From Frankia sp. R82 (GTDB lineage Bacteria; Actinomycetota; Actinomycetes; Frankiales; Frankiaceae), in the NCBI RefSeq assembly GCF_023716925.1, contig NZ_JAMQQG010000044.1:25425-89424 (forward strand): a DNA stretch of 64,000 nucleotides. The letters run 5' to 3'. A model generated the notes under the pieces. It was not told where the DNA came from. It made no database searches and saw only the letters and a list, made by a program, of their open reading frames with translations. How positions within the stretch are numbered: the stretch's first letter is position 1; each line of letters starts with the position of its first letter. Made by a program: the position numbers and the translations under genes. Below, one piece after another: positions 9,717-19,832 of this stretch.

Positions 9717-9726
9717 AGTGGCCACT
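9717..9726. promoter_or_regulatory. Third AGTGNYCACT operator copy, before tetR
   Basis: The decamer agtggccact is a perfect palindrome located 13-22 bases upstream of the chosen tetR start. It is flanked by aaggt, as is the site at 8985-8994. Binding there would block tetR expression. Confidence 0.6.
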
Positions 9727-10485
9727 CACTAGCCATGTCAACGTCGGGACCCGGAAGACTTTCGGCCGCATCCCTGGTAGCGATCATGGTGTTCCGCGAA
9801 CCGGGCCACCAGACGCGGGGTCGGTGGCCTCTTCCTGCCTGCGTTCCGTGCGCAGGCCGTGGCCAGGGCGTGGCCAGGGCGAGCCTCGCCCGGCCCGATC
9901 ACGCCTCCACGTGGGCCGCCATCCAGACGGTCGCGACCCGCCATCAGCGCCGAGGCGCCGCACACCTGAATCCGCTGCTCCAACGAACGCCTGGACCGTG
10001 CCGGCCGTGCCGGCCGCGGCATCCTCTCACGCGTGCGCTCAGCATCTCCTGAGGGTCTGTCCGTGCTTCCGGCCTGCGTCCCGCGTACGTGGGCCGTTGC
10101 GATCCCACGATCCGCGGGTCCGGTCCGACCGGTGGTCCTGGCTCGTCGAGATGTAGGCGTGCCATCACGTGCCGCGCAGATATGTCGGAGAGTGACTGCC
10201 CTGGGTGCCGGCGGACGTCCCGCCAGCACACCCTCGCACCCATCCGCCCCAACCCCCGTCGGCCGATACTCTCTGTGCCAGCTATGTCACTCCATATGAC
10301 AAAAATGGCTCGTCGTGGGCACCCGAAAGGCAAGATCCATTCTTGCCGAGGCTTAGTGAAGGATCGGCAGGCCGGAATCTTCACTCCGCCTCGGCAAGAA
10401 TCCGTGACTTTGCGGAATGGTCGCCGTCCAAGGCGGGGGCGGGGGTGGTGGGGCGGTGGGGCGGTGGCCGTTTGTGCAGGCCGGA
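9727..10485. other. Intergenic region without supported gene; contains a complex inverted repeat
   Basis: This stretch has several open frames on both strands, but none has a recognisable product, a good ribosome site or the codon bias of its neighbours. Its one clear structure is the inverted-repeat group at 10329-10402, listed separately. The region between lies downstream of the flavoprotein gene on the minus strand and upstream of tetR. Confidence 0.6.
10329..10402. repeat. Inverted-repeat cluster able to form alternative hairpins
   Basis: Arm ggcaaga (10329-10335) can pair with tcttgcc (10341-10347), giving a short hairpin. The same tcttgcc is also part of attcttgccgaggc (10339-10352), which pairs perfectly with gcctcggcaagaat (10388-10401). 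A second matched block, agtgaag against cttcact, extends the stem inward. The long stem and the short one cannot coexist. The element is 84 bases beyond the stop of the minus-strand flavoprotein gene, so it may be its terminator; its length and symmetry also resemble the remains of a small mobile element. Confidence 0.6.
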
Positions 10486-11823
10486 TCAGAAGGTCGAGGT
10501 TTCGGCGTGGATGTGGTGGCGGTCCAGGCCGGCGGCGCGTAGCGAGCGGACGGTGGTGGCAACCATGCCGGGGGGTCCGCAGACGTAGGCGTCGTGGTCG
10601 GCGAGCTGGGGGACGAGGGTGGTCAGACGATGACAGGAGAGGGGATCGTCCTGGTCTCCGCCGTCGCCGGTGGGGGCCGGGCCGGTCAGGTAGTGCACGG
10701 TGGCATCCAGGTCACCGGCGAGGTCGTCCAGTTCGGTGCGAAAGACGATCTGGTCGGCGCGTTCCGTGCGGTAGAGCAGGGTGACGGCGAGGTCGTCGTC
10801 GACGTCCTCGAACAGGGCGCGCAGCGGCGCGATGCCCATGCCACCCGCGACGAGCAGTACCGGCCGGCGTTCGCGGGCCTGTGCGGTGAGGGCGCCGTAG
10901 GGGCCGGAGACCAGCAGCCACCGGCCGGGGGTCAGCCCGGCCATCGCGTCGCTGTAGTCACCGACGGCCTTGACGGTGAACCGCAGTTCGTCCGGCCGTG
11001 GCGCCGCGGACAGCGAGAACGGGTGGGAGTGCCACCACATCGGCCAGTCCAGTGCCCGTAGCCGGAAGTACTGCCCGGGGCGGGCACCCACCGCGTCCAG
11101 GGCCTGCCCGGAGACGATGATCGACACAATCCCGGGAGCCTCCGCCTCGACCGCGGCGACGGTGAACTGGTGGCGCAGCGTCAACCGCACCGGGGCGAGG
11201 ATCCGGTACCAGCCGAGCGTGCCCAGCGCGGCCAGGTGCAACCCCGTCCACAGCACCCGGACCGGGCTGGACAGCAGGTCCGGGCCGTACAGCTGATGGG
11301 CGAAACTGATCGCGATTCCGGGGTAGACGACCAGGTGCAGTAGATGCCACCAGCCATACGACATCGTCCGGCGCAGCGCCGGCACCGAACTGACCGTCGC
11401 GACCAGCAGCAGCACCAGGCCGATCACCGCCAGCCACACGTACGGAAGGTCGACGACGACGCCGATGAGCCCCGAGGCGAACGGCGTCCCCACGGCCGCC
11501 GCGTTCGAGGCTACCGCCAGCACCGCGTGCGCGGCGGTCACCGCCAGGAACGACAGCCCGCAACCCACATGGATCAGCCGCGCCGGCCGCATCGCCACGG
11601 TGTGCTCGAACCAGGGGATCCGCGCGGCCAGCAGCACCTGGACGACGCCCAGGTACCCCGCGGCCAGCCCGCACAGCCGCGCCGCGGCCCCCGACCCGCC
11701 ACCCGGGCCGGACGGTGGCCGCTGCAGCACCCGGTAGGCCCACCATCCGGCGACGACCAGTGCGCCCCCGGTGACCATCCCCACCACGACCGTGGACGGA
11801 CGTAGCGCCCGAACGGTCGACAT
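10486..11823 (-). CDS. Membrane ferric-reductase-like flavoprotein (ferric reductase TM domain plus FAD/NAD(P) module)
   Basis: The protein has 445 residues. The N-terminal half has about six hydrophobic segments of the ferric reductase/NADPH-oxidase type, with His residues in HVGCGL, TAAHAVL, WWHLLHLVVYPGIAIS and FAHQL that could bind two haems. The C-terminal half is a ferredoxin-NADP reductase module: an FAD-binding stretch with GQYFRLRALD and HSHPFSLSAAP, then the nucleotide motif LLVAGGMGIAPLRALFEDV and the terminal DAYVCGPPGMV. It would pass electrons from NAD(P)H through FAD to haem across the membrane. The physiological acceptor is unknown. No ferredoxin domain follows the reductase. 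Confidence 0.85.
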   Translation of the reverse strand: MSTVRALRPSTVVVGMVTGGALVVAGWWAYRVLQRPPSGPGGGSGAAARLCGLAAGYLGVVQVLLAARIPWFEHTVAMRPARLIHVGCGLSFLAVTAAHAVLAVASNAAAVGTPFASGLIGVVVDLPYVWLAVIGLVLLLVATVSSVPALRRTMSYGWWHLLHLVVYPGIAISFAHQLYGPDLLSSPVRVLWTGLHLAALGTLGWYRILAPVRLTLRHQFTVAAVEAEAPGIVSIIVSGQALDAVGARPGQYFRLRALDWPMWWHSHPFSLSAAPRPDELRFTVKAVGDYSDAMAGLTPGRWLLVSGPYGALTAQARERRPVLLVAGGMGIAPLRALFEDVDDDLAVTLLYRTERADQIVFRTELDDLAGDLDATVHYLTGPAPTGDGGDQDDPLSCHRLTTLVPQLADHDAYVCGPPGMVATTVRSLRAAGLDRHHIHAETSTF

Positions 11824-11898
11824 AACCCCAAACTAACCCGCGACCTGCGCCGCCCGGGATCCGGGGCGGCGTCCGTCCGCGGGACCCGGCTCGTCTGC

Positions 11899-14055
11899 TC
11901 AGACGGGGAGGGTGGCGACCCCGGGTGGGGTGAAACGCGCGCCGGTGACGGCCTCGCTGATGCCGGTGCGGTCCAGGTAGGGGGTGATGCCGCCGAGGTG
12001 GAACGGCCAGCCGGCACCGAGGACCATGCACAGGTCGATGTCGGGCGCCTCGGCGACGACCTTCTCCGCGAGCATCAGGTGGATCTCCTCGGCCAGCGCC
12101 CGCAGCGCCGCCTCGCGTACCTCGGCCGCGCTCGGCGGCGCGACGCCGCCGGCGGCGGCAGCGTCGCGCAGGACCGCGGCGGCCTCGGGATCGATCGTCT
12201 GGGTGCCGTCGGGGGCAGCCAGGTAGATGCCGGCCTTGCCGGCCTCGACGAGCCGGGCGAGGCTGGTCGGCGAGCGGAAACGGTCCGGGAACGCGGCATG
12301 CAGGGTCTCGGCCACATGCAGGGCGACCGGCGGGCCGACCAGGGCGAGCAGGGTCAGCGGGGACATCGGCAGGCCCAGCGGGTCGAGGGCGTGGTCGACC
12401 TCGTCGAGCGGGGTGCCGAGCTCCGCGGCCCCCAGCACCTCGCCGAGGAAGCGGGTGAGCAGCCGGTTCACCACGAACGCCGGCTGGTCGGCGACGAGGA
12501 CGGCATTCTTCTTCAGGGTCTTCGCCACGGCCAGGGTGGTGGCGATCGTCGCGTCGTCGGTGCGGGCCGCGCGGACGACCTCGACCAGCGGTAGCACCGA
12601 CACCGGGTTGAAGAAGTGCAGACCGGCGACCCGTTCGGGGTGGGCGAGCTTCGCGGCCATCTCGGTCACCGACAGCGCCGAGGTGTTGGTGAGCAGCACG
12701 GCCTCGGGGGAGACCACCGCCTCCAGCTCGGCGAACACCGTCTGCTTGATCGCCAGATCCTCGAAGACGGCCTCGATGACGAGGTCGGCGTCGGCGAAGG
12801 CGTCCTTGGTCAGCGAGCCGGTGACGTTCGCCTTGTACCGGTTGGCCTGGTCGGCGGTGATCCGTCGGCGCAGCAGCAGGTTGTCGATCTCCCGATGGAC
12901 GGCGGCGACACCCGCGTCGAGGCGGGCGGCGTCGAGGTCGGTGAGCACGACCGGAACCTCGAGGCGGTGGGCGAAGACCAACGCGAGCTGGGAGGCCATC
13001 AGCCCCGCCCCGACCACACCGACCTTCGTCACCGGTCGGGCCAGCGCCTTGTCGGGCCCGCCGACCGGGCGCCGGGCCCGCTTCTGCACCAGGTCGAACG
13101 CATACAGGCCGGCGACCAGCTCCCCGGAGACCGACAGGTCCGCGAGCGCCTGGGTCTCCGCCTCGAAGCCGTCCGCCCGCGTGGCGGTCTCGGCGAGGGC
13201 GATCAGGTCCAGGGCTCGGTAGGCGGCGGGCGCCGCGCCGTGCAGCCGGCCGTCGGCGAGCCTGCGACCGTCCGCGATGGCCTGCGCCCAGGCGGCGCCG
13301 CGCTCCACCGGGGTGCGTGCGGCCACCGGGTCGATCTCGCCGCGCAGCACCCGCCCGACCCAGGCCAGCGACTCCTCAAGGAAGTCGGCCGGTTCCAGCA
13401 GCACGTCACCCAGGCCGAGCTCGAATGCCTTCGGGCCGGTGAGCATCCGGTTCTGGCTGAGCGCGTTGTCGAGGATGACCTGGATCGCCCGGGCCGGTCC
13501 GATCAGGTTCGGCAGCAGCTGGGTGCCACCCCAGGCCGGGACGAGACCGAGGAACACCTCCGGCAGGGCGAGCATCGGGATGCCGCGCGAGAGCGCCCGA
13601 TGGTCGCAGTGCAGCGCAAGCTCCAGGCCACCGCCGAGAACTGCCCCGTTGACCAGGGCGAACGTCGGTACCCGCCGGTCGCCGAGGCGCCCCGAACCCA
13701 GCCGGACGAACGCGTCATGCCCGAGCCGGCCGAGTGCCTCGAGCGCCGGCCGCACCGCGGCCGGATCGGTGATCGACGAGCGGAACGCGAGGTCCGCACC
13801 GACGGCGAAGACGAACGGCTTGCCGGTCACCGCGATCGCGGCCACCGGCGGCTCGTGCGCCTCGATCTCGTCCACCGCGGCGAGGATGCCGCGCAGCCCG
13901 GCCGGACCGAACGTGTTCGGCCGGGTGTGGTCGTGGCCGTTGTCGAGGGTGACGAGCGCGACCGGGCCGGCCACCCCGGGCAGCGCCACATAGCGGACAT
14001 GGGCCGCGGTCACGACCTCGTCCGGGAACTCCAGCGTGACCTCGTCGTCGCTCAT
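11899..14055 (-). CDS. fadB: Multifunctional fatty-acid oxidation protein: enoyl-CoA hydratase / 3-hydroxyacyl-CoA dehydrogenase
   Basis: The protein has 718 residues, the usual FadB size. The N-terminal crotonase domain (about 20-200) retains the oxyanion region GAVLGGGLELAL and both catalytic glutamates (Glu145, and Glu166 in PEVFLGLVPAWGG). The dehydrogenase domain starts near residue 343 with the NAD motif VGVVGAGLMASQLA and has the catalytic HFFNPV. A C-terminal dehydrogenase domain follows. It carries out steps two and three of beta-oxidation. The gene is 75 bases downstream of fadA on the same strand, so both are probably one transcript. The Gly/Ala-rich C-terminal end looks complete. 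Confidence 0.95.
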   Translation of the reverse strand: MSDDEVTLEFPDEVVTAAHVRYVALPGVAGPVALVTLDNGHDHTRPNTFGPAGLRGILAAVDEIEAHEPPVAAIAVTGKPFVFAVGADLAFRSSITDPAAVRPALEALGRLGHDAFVRLGSGRLGDRRVPTFALVNGAVLGGGLELALHCDHRALSRGIPMLALPEVFLGLVPAWGGTQLLPNLIGPARAIQVILDNALSQNRMLTGPKAFELGLGDVLLEPADFLEESLAWVGRVLRGEIDPVAARTPVERGAAWAQAIADGRRLADGRLHGAAPAAYRALDLIALAETATRADGFEAETQALADLSVSGELVAGLYAFDLVQKRARRPVGGPDKALARPVTKVGVVGAGLMASQLALVFAHRLEVPVVLTDLDAARLDAGVAAVHREIDNLLLRRRITADQANRYKANVTGSLTKDAFADADLVIEAVFEDLAIKQTVFAELEAVVSPEAVLLTNTSALSVTEMAAKLAHPERVAGLHFFNPVSVLPLVEVVRAARTDDATIATTLAVAKTLKKNAVLVADQPAFVVNRLLTRFLGEVLGAAELGTPLDEVDHALDPLGLPMSPLTLLALVGPPVALHVAETLHAAFPDRFRSPTSLARLVEAGKAGIYLAAPDGTQTIDPEAAAVLRDAAAAGGVAPPSAAEVREAALRALAEEIHLMLAEKVVAEAPDIDLCMVLGAGWPFHLGGITPYLDRTGISEAVTGARFTPPGVATLPV

Positions 14056-14130
14056 GGCGCCTCTCCTGAAGGCTCGCGGATCAGACTCGCGGGTGCGGAC
14101 TCGCCGACATGCACGGATCCGGCGGCGGGC

Positions 14131-15357
<1,227 letters not shown>

Positions 15358-15471
15358 GCTGGCCTCCTCGCCGACGGCGCCCCGCCACCGGCTGTTCGCC
15401 GAGAACGCCGACCGGCCACGATCGGCACCGGCGTGGACGCCACACCGGCACGGCCACTCTACGCCAGAGGT

Positions 15472-15483
15472 TACCCGCGGGTA
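15472..15483. promoter_or_regulatory. Perfect palindrome upstream of fadA, candidate fatty-acid regulator site
   Basis: The sequence tacccgcgggta is a perfect 12-base palindrome between the fadA start and the RNase D stop. Position and symmetry suggest an operator for a dimeric repressor, such as a TetR-type fatty-acid regulator. The regulator is not in this window. Confidence 0.45.
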
Positions 15484-15495
15484 GGAAGTTGCCCG

Positions 15496-17109
15496 CTATG
15501 CGCCGGACGAGCCGCCGGACGCCCCGGCCGACTCGCCGGACGGCCCGCCCTCGTGCGCGGGCGGGGCCCCGTGGGCGGTCGCGCCGCGCGCGCCTCGTCC
15601 ACCCCGGCCGCCGCGGGTCCGGGTCCGTTCCGTCCCACCCTCGCCACGTCCGTTTCCGCTTCCACCGCGGCCGGACGGACGGGTACCCGCCCGGTCCACC
15701 GGTCGGCCCGCGGCCTCGGCATCTGCGGTCTGCACCCCGCTGTCACCAGCCCCGCTGTCACCAGCACCAGCACCGGTACCAGCAGCACCGGCAGCGGTGC
15801 CCCGGCTGACGGCCCTGGCCTCGGGCGGCGGGTCGGCCAGGGCTGTCAGCAGCACCTCGGCGGTGAGCTCGCACTGCCAGGGACGGGCACCGCCGGCGCC
15901 CAGCGCCGCCCGCACCGCCGAGCCGGTCAGCGGGCGCGGTGGTGACCAGGCGAGTCGCCGGGACAGCGCCGGTTCCAGCAAATTCTCCACCGGCATCGTG
16001 TGTGCGGCGGCAATCGTGGCCAGCCCCGCGCGCACCCGGGCCAGGCGGGCCGCGGCCACCGGGTCCCGCTCCGCCCAGCGGTTGGCCGGGGGGAGCCCGT
16101 CGCCGTTGGGGCCGGCCGGCGCCGGCAGTTCGTCGTCGGGCAGCGTGGCGGCACCGCGCAGCGCGTCCATCCAGGTGCTGGCGGTGCGCCGGATCCGGGG
16201 ACCAGAGAAGATCGGTAGGCGGATCAGCGCGGCGGTGTCCGCGGGAGCGTTGAGCACCGCGTCCATGATCGCACTGTCCGGCAGGACCCGGCCGGGGGCC
16301 ACGTCACGGGTGCGGGCGAGCCGGTCGCGTGCGGTCCACATCGCCCGCACCGCGGCGAGCTGGCGACGGGTGCGGGCCCGGTGGATGCCGCTGGTCCGTC
16401 GCCACGGTTCGGCTCGCGGCTCCCGCGGGGGTGCCGCCGCGATCGCCGCGAACTCCTGCCGGGCGAACTCGATCTTGCCCTGCTCGTGCAGCTCGGCCTC
16501 GAGGGCGTCGCGCAGCTCGACGAGCAGCTCCACGTCGAGCGCGGCGTAGCGCAGCCACGGCTCGGGCAGCGGGCGGGTCGACCAGTCGGCCGCCGAATGG
16601 CCCTTCTCCAGCCCGTAGCCGAGCACCCGCTCGACCATCATGCCGAGCCCGACCCGCTCGTAGCCCAGCAGCCGGCCGGCGAGCTCGGTGTCGAACAGCA
16701 CCGACGGGCGCAGCCCCAGCTCGGCCAGGCACGGCAGGTCCTGGCTGGCGGCATGCAGCACCCATTCGGCGTCGCCCACCGCCTGCTGGATCGCCGAGAG
16801 CTCACCGAGGGCGATCGGGTCGAGCAGCAGCGAACCCGTGCCGCGGCGGCGGATCTGGATCAGGTAGGCCCGCTGGCTGTAGCGATAGCCGGAGGCGCGC
16901 TCGGCGTCGAAGGCGACCGGACCGGTGCCGGCGGCGAGTCGGGCGACGGCCGCAGCGAGCTCCGCCGGTTCGGTGAGCACGGGAGGGACGCCGTCGACGG
17001 GCACTAGCAGCGGGATCGGCTCGCGGACGCTGCTGTCGGGCTCTCCCTCCACGTTTGCGCTTACACCCCCGCTGACCTGCTCTGTTGAATCTGGAACCGT
17101 CGACGTCAC
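15496..17109 (-). CDS. rnd: RNase D-type 3'-5' exonuclease with HRDC domain and Arg/Gly-rich tail
   Basis: The protein has 537 residues. The DEDDy exonuclease domain spans about residues 45-215: FDAERASGYRYSQRAYLIQI carries the first Asp/Glu, HAASQDLPCL the second Asp, and LRYAALDVELLVEL the final Tyr and Asp. An HRDC RNA-binding domain follows at about 235-315. The last 120 residues are low-complexity, ending in RTRGGRGGRGARG-like and Ser/Gly-rich sequence, which may add non-specific RNA contact. The family trims RNA 3' ends, for example of tRNA precursors. In many actinobacteria this gene sits beside DUF3000 and hemE, as here. Confidence 0.92.
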   Translation of the reverse strand: MTSTVPDSTEQVSGGVSANVEGEPDSSVREPIPLLVPVDGVPPVLTEPAELAAAVARLAAGTGPVAFDAERASGYRYSQRAYLIQIRRRGTGSLLLDPIALGELSAIQQAVGDAEWVLHAASQDLPCLAELGLRPSVLFDTELAGRLLGYERVGLGMMVERVLGYGLEKGHSAADWSTRPLPEPWLRYAALDVELLVELRDALEAELHEQGKIEFARQEFAAIAAAPPREPRAEPWRRTSGIHRARTRRQLAAVRAMWTARDRLARTRDVAPGRVLPDSAIMDAVLNAPADTAALIRLPIFSGPRIRRTASTWMDALRGAATLPDDELPAPAGPNGDGLPPANRWAERDPVAAARLARVRAGLATIAAAHTMPVENLLEPALSRRLAWSPPRPLTGSAVRAALGAGGARPWQCELTAEVLLTALADPPPEARAVSRGTAAGAAGTGAGAGDSGAGDSGVQTADAEAAGRPVDRAGTRPSGRGGSGNGRGEGGTERTRTRGGRGGRGARGATAHGAPPAHEGGPSGESAGASGGSSGA

Positions 17110-17364
17110 GATCGGCGATCGTACGTCTGAATCCTCGCGGAGGCAGCTGCGCTGTTCAGCGAATCGCGCCGATTATACGCATGGTAGCGGGTCTGGCTGT
17201 TATGATGGCCAGATCGGTTGACCCCATGCGGTCCGGGTCAACACCGGATTCTGTGCCCCGTGTGGGTCCATGCGCCATCAGGGGCCCCTGGGCCATCATG
17301 GTCGGGGCGGCTCTGTCAGGGTCGGGCGCCACGCCACGCCTGGCCCTGAGCCCGACGGTGGCGG

Positions 17365-18024
17365 TCAGGCGCGGCGCTGGGGCAGGGGTACGACGCCGGA
17401 CAGCGCCGGCGGCAGCCCGGCCATCGCGGCGAGCAGATCGCCGAAGGCAAGAACATGGGCCACGGCCTCCGCCGGACTCCACATCGGCGCCAGCCCGTCG
17501 GTGCCGGGGCGTGCTCCTTCGGGGGGCAGTGCCCGGTCACCGGTCAGCGCCCAGTCGGGCGACCACGAGCAGCGCAGCTCCACGTCGAAGGAGTCGCCCT
17601 CGGCGCGCAGCACGCCCAGGCGCCGAGAGGAGGTCGTCGTCACCGTGCCACCGAGCGCGTGGGCATGCGCCCCGTGGGAGGCGAGCGCCTCGCCCAGCCA
17701 CGACCAGGCCACCTCCGCCAGCAGCGGGTCGGCGGCGATCTCCGCGTCGACCCCGGCCCGGGCATAGCAGACGATTCGGGCGGTGCCCTGCCAGGCGGGT
17801 TGACCGCCCGGATCCATGAGGACGATCAGGCGGCCGGTCGCGGTATCGGCGGAGTCGCCGGTCAGGCCGCCGGCGAGGGCGAACGCATACGGTGCGAGCC
17901 GGGTCGGGGCGCTCACCTCGTGTGCGGTGATCTCCGGGCGTAGCCGCCCGACCCCGGCGCGCATGGCGTCGGTGACCGCCTGAAAGACCTGCGGGCTCGG
18001 CTCGTACGACTGCGCGGCCCCCAT
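17365..18024 (-). CDS. DUF3000 family protein
   Basis: The protein has 219 residues. It matches the pattern of the actinobacterial DUF3000 family: SPQVFQAVTDAMRAGVGR near the start, a central GRLIVLMDPGGQPAWQGTAR, then WLGEALASHGAHAHALGGTV and an acidic end. The family has no known biochemical role and is almost restricted to actinobacteria, usually next to RNase D and hemE. ATG 18024 fits the family start; the longer open frame upstream is low-complexity. A 12-base palindrome, caggggcccctg (17279-17290), follows the stop and may be part of a terminator. Confidence 0.88.
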   Translation of the reverse strand: MGAAQSYEPSPQVFQAVTDAMRAGVGRLRPEITAHEVSAPTRLAPYAFALAGGLTGDSADTATGRLIVLMDPGGQPAWQGTARIVCYARAGVDAEIAADPLLAEVAWSWLGEALASHGAHAHALGGTVTTTSSRRLGVLRAEGDSFDVELRCSWSPDWALTGDRALPPEGARPGTDGLAPMWSPAEAVAHVLAFGDLLAAMAGLPPALSGVVPLPQRRA

Positions 18025-18159
18025 GACGGCAACGGTAGGGCGTCGACCTTGATCGCGCTGTGCAGACGTCGGAGCGTGGGGATTCGACCCCGTTGCGTGC
18101 GGCCGGTTGCCGCGGCGCAGTGGGACGGCGCCGCGGTCATAGGCCGGGCGGGTGGCGGT

Positions 18160-18218
18160 GCTGTGCAGGCTCGCGCCGGAATCCGCCGGGCTGTGCAGAC
18201 TCACGCCGGAATCCGCGG
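18160..18218. repeat. Tandem direct repeat of about 30 bp, two copies
   Basis: Copy one (18160-18189) and copy two (18190-18218) share gctgtgcag, ctc, cgccggaatccgc with three differences. The stop codon of the small zinc-ribbon gene lies inside copy two. A further gctgtgcag occurs near 18057, so the unit may once have been repeated more often. Confidence 0.8.
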
Positions 18219-18569
18219 GACGGACCGCTCCCGCCCCCGCATCTCCCGAGCCCACGCCTCCCGGATCAGCTCTGACGTGGCTGCCCCCCGGACACCTGTC
18301 TCTTGGACACCTGTCTCTTGGACACCTGCCTCCCGGACACCTGTCTCCCGGACGAGGGCGGACCCTTGGCCCACGTGGACGGGTGCCGGAGCGTGGGCGT
18401 TCGGTGCCGATCCCACCAGCACGGCCGAACCGCACCCGGTGCAGGCCCGCTCCGGACAGTCCAGCCCGTGCCCGTCAGGGCAGGGGGGCTGCTCGAACGC
18501 CCGCTCGCCGCCGCAGACCGCGCAGTCGAGCACGACCTGATCGCCGAGGCCAACCCGGACCAGTTCCAC
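18201..18569 (-). CDS. Small zinc-ribbon protein with a repetitive tail
   Basis: The protein has 122 residues. The N-terminal half has paired cysteines in a zinc-ribbon arrangement: DCAVCGGERAF, then CPDGHGLDCPERACTGCGSAVLVG. The CPERxCxxCGxA pattern recurs in small unnamed actinobacterial proteins encoded near hemE and DUF3000. The tail contains near-identical five-residue steps (GVREA, GVQET, GVQET, GVRGA) encoded by a 15-bp tandem repeat. GTG 18569 was chosen because gggag lies nine bases upstream and the protein then begins directly with VELVRVGLGDQVVLD; the frame is open further upstream but looks non-coding. Function unknown; the ribbon suggests nucleic-acid or protein binding. Confidence 0.6.
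   Translation of the reverse strand: MELVRVGLGDQVVLDCAVCGGERAFEQPPCPDGHGLDCPERACTGCGSAVLVGSAPNAHAPAPVHVGQGSALVRETGVREAGVQETGVQETGVRGAATSELIREAWAREMRGRERSVPRIPA
18290..18349. repeat. Four 15-bp tandem repeats inside the zinc-ribbon gene
   Basis: The unit ggacacctgtctctt occurs at 18290-18304 and 18305-18319 exactly, then twice with one to three changes up to 18349. Because 15 is a multiple of three, changes in copy number would keep the reading frame. Confidence 0.9.
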
Positions 18570-19203
18570 TCGCGTCTCACTCCCCGCCTGTCGGCCCGTC
18601 ACAGGAACACGGATCAACGTGCATCCTCTGCCCACTTTCCGACCGGACAGACGGTGCCACGGCGGACGTAAATGTCCGCGCATTCCCCGCGGCGTGTCGC
18701 GTGAGCCCGTCTCGGCCGGGTGTGGACCGGACGTCCCAGTTCGGGCGACTCGTGGCTTTTGATCCGCGTGTCGAGGGGTGGACCAAGGGGTAGCCACGGT
18801 CAGGGTGCGATCGGTGGTCGCTGGGCACGGTGATAGCCGGGCGGAGCGACCACGGTCCGGGGCGTCGCCAGTCATGGCGGCGATGGACCCGCGCTATGCG
18901 CGTGGAGTTACAGCAACGCACTCCCCGCCACCGCGCCCCGCAACCGATCCCAAAGCAAGATCCGCCCACGCAGGTCATCGTGGGCGCATATCGGCCACGA
19001 ACACCCTCACGACGACCCATGTGCACCCTGGACACCCGCAGCCTCCGAAAACGGCGTCACGGAACGCGGCCATGGTCCAGGGGCGACGCCGCGTCCCACG
19101 AACAGGCCGCGGTGGGCTCGGCGAGGGCGGAGGCTCGGCGAGGGTGGCGGCTCGGCGAGGGTGGCGGCTCGGCGAGGGTGGCGGAAGGTCCTGGAGATGC
19201 GTC
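18570..19203. other. Gene-free stretch with minisatellite-like repeats
   Basis: No reading frame here has a plausible product. A/T-rich pockets occur near 18900-19000 and 18755-18770. A 17-bp tandem repeat at 19115-19182 is listed separately. The promoter of the zinc-ribbon gene should lie at the left edge. Confidence 0.55.
19115..19182. repeat. Four tandem copies of a 17-bp GC-rich unit
   Basis: The unit ggctcggcgagggtggc repeats four times; the first copy differs at two positions. It lies just beyond the stop of the DUF3817 gene. The 17-bp period does not preserve a reading frame, which supports a non-coding repeat. Confidence 0.88.
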
Positions 19204-19602
19204 CTAGGGGCGGCGGGCGGCGGGCGCGGGCTGGGTGGTGCTGGTGGCAGCGGCGGTGCCTGCGGCCAGGGGCGGTCCGCCGGGGGTGCCGGGCGCGCCG
19301 GGGCGCAGCCAGTGCCGTTCGACAAAGAACGGAGCCACCGGCAGTACTGACGCCACGAGCGCGAGGATCGTGCGTCGCCGGGGCCAGCGTCCGACGAAGG
19401 CGAGATAGCCGACCAGGGCGCAGTAGCTCATGAAGAGCACGCCGTGGATCGGCCCGAGGACACGGACCCCGCCGGGGTGGTCCGCCGTGTACTTGATCAC
19501 GGTCGCGACGAGTAGCAGCAGGAAGGACGTCGCCTCGGCGAGGGACACCGCGCGGGCGGCGGTGAGGATCGGGGAACCGTCGGGGCGTGCCTGAGCGGTC
19601 AT
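19204..19602 (-). CDS. DUF3817 family membrane protein
   Basis: The protein has 132 residues. It matches the DUF3817 pattern: AARAVSLAEATSFLLLLVAT, then HGVLFMSYCALVGYLAFVGRW, and PVAPFFVERHWL near the third hydrophobic segment. Three membrane spans are expected, then a Thr/Ala/Pro-rich tail. ATG 19602 has GGAGAG six bases upstream and is preferred over ATG 19620. The family is found in actinobacteria and other bacteria with no known function. Confidence 0.85.
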   Translation of the reverse strand: MTAQARPDGSPILTAARAVSLAEATSFLLLLVATVIKYTADHPGGVRVLGPIHGVLFMSYCALVGYLAFVGRWPRRRTILALVASVLPVAPFFVERHWLRPGAPGTPGGPPLAAGTAAATSTTQPAPAARRP

Positions 19603-19832
19603 CGGTGATCTCTCCGTCATGAGCGGGAAGGTGGGAGGCGAAGTGGCCGGGAAGGGGGCGAAGCGGCCGGGTGGTGACGCGGGGGACGTCGGCGCGGGCA
19701 GGAGGTCGGAAGTCCGGTGGTTCGCCTGGGTGGACAGCCGATTGCGTCACACTCGGCTGCCCGTGGGGCGCGTGGTCCGGATGGACCGGCGCGGCCGGGC
19801 GGGCGGGGTGGAACCGGCTGGGAGCAGGGACT

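Noticed and set aside
18570..19203. A CRISPR-like array suggested by spaced short repeats
   Set aside because: The repeats are contiguous 15- to 17-bp tandems without spacers, and no cas gene is present.
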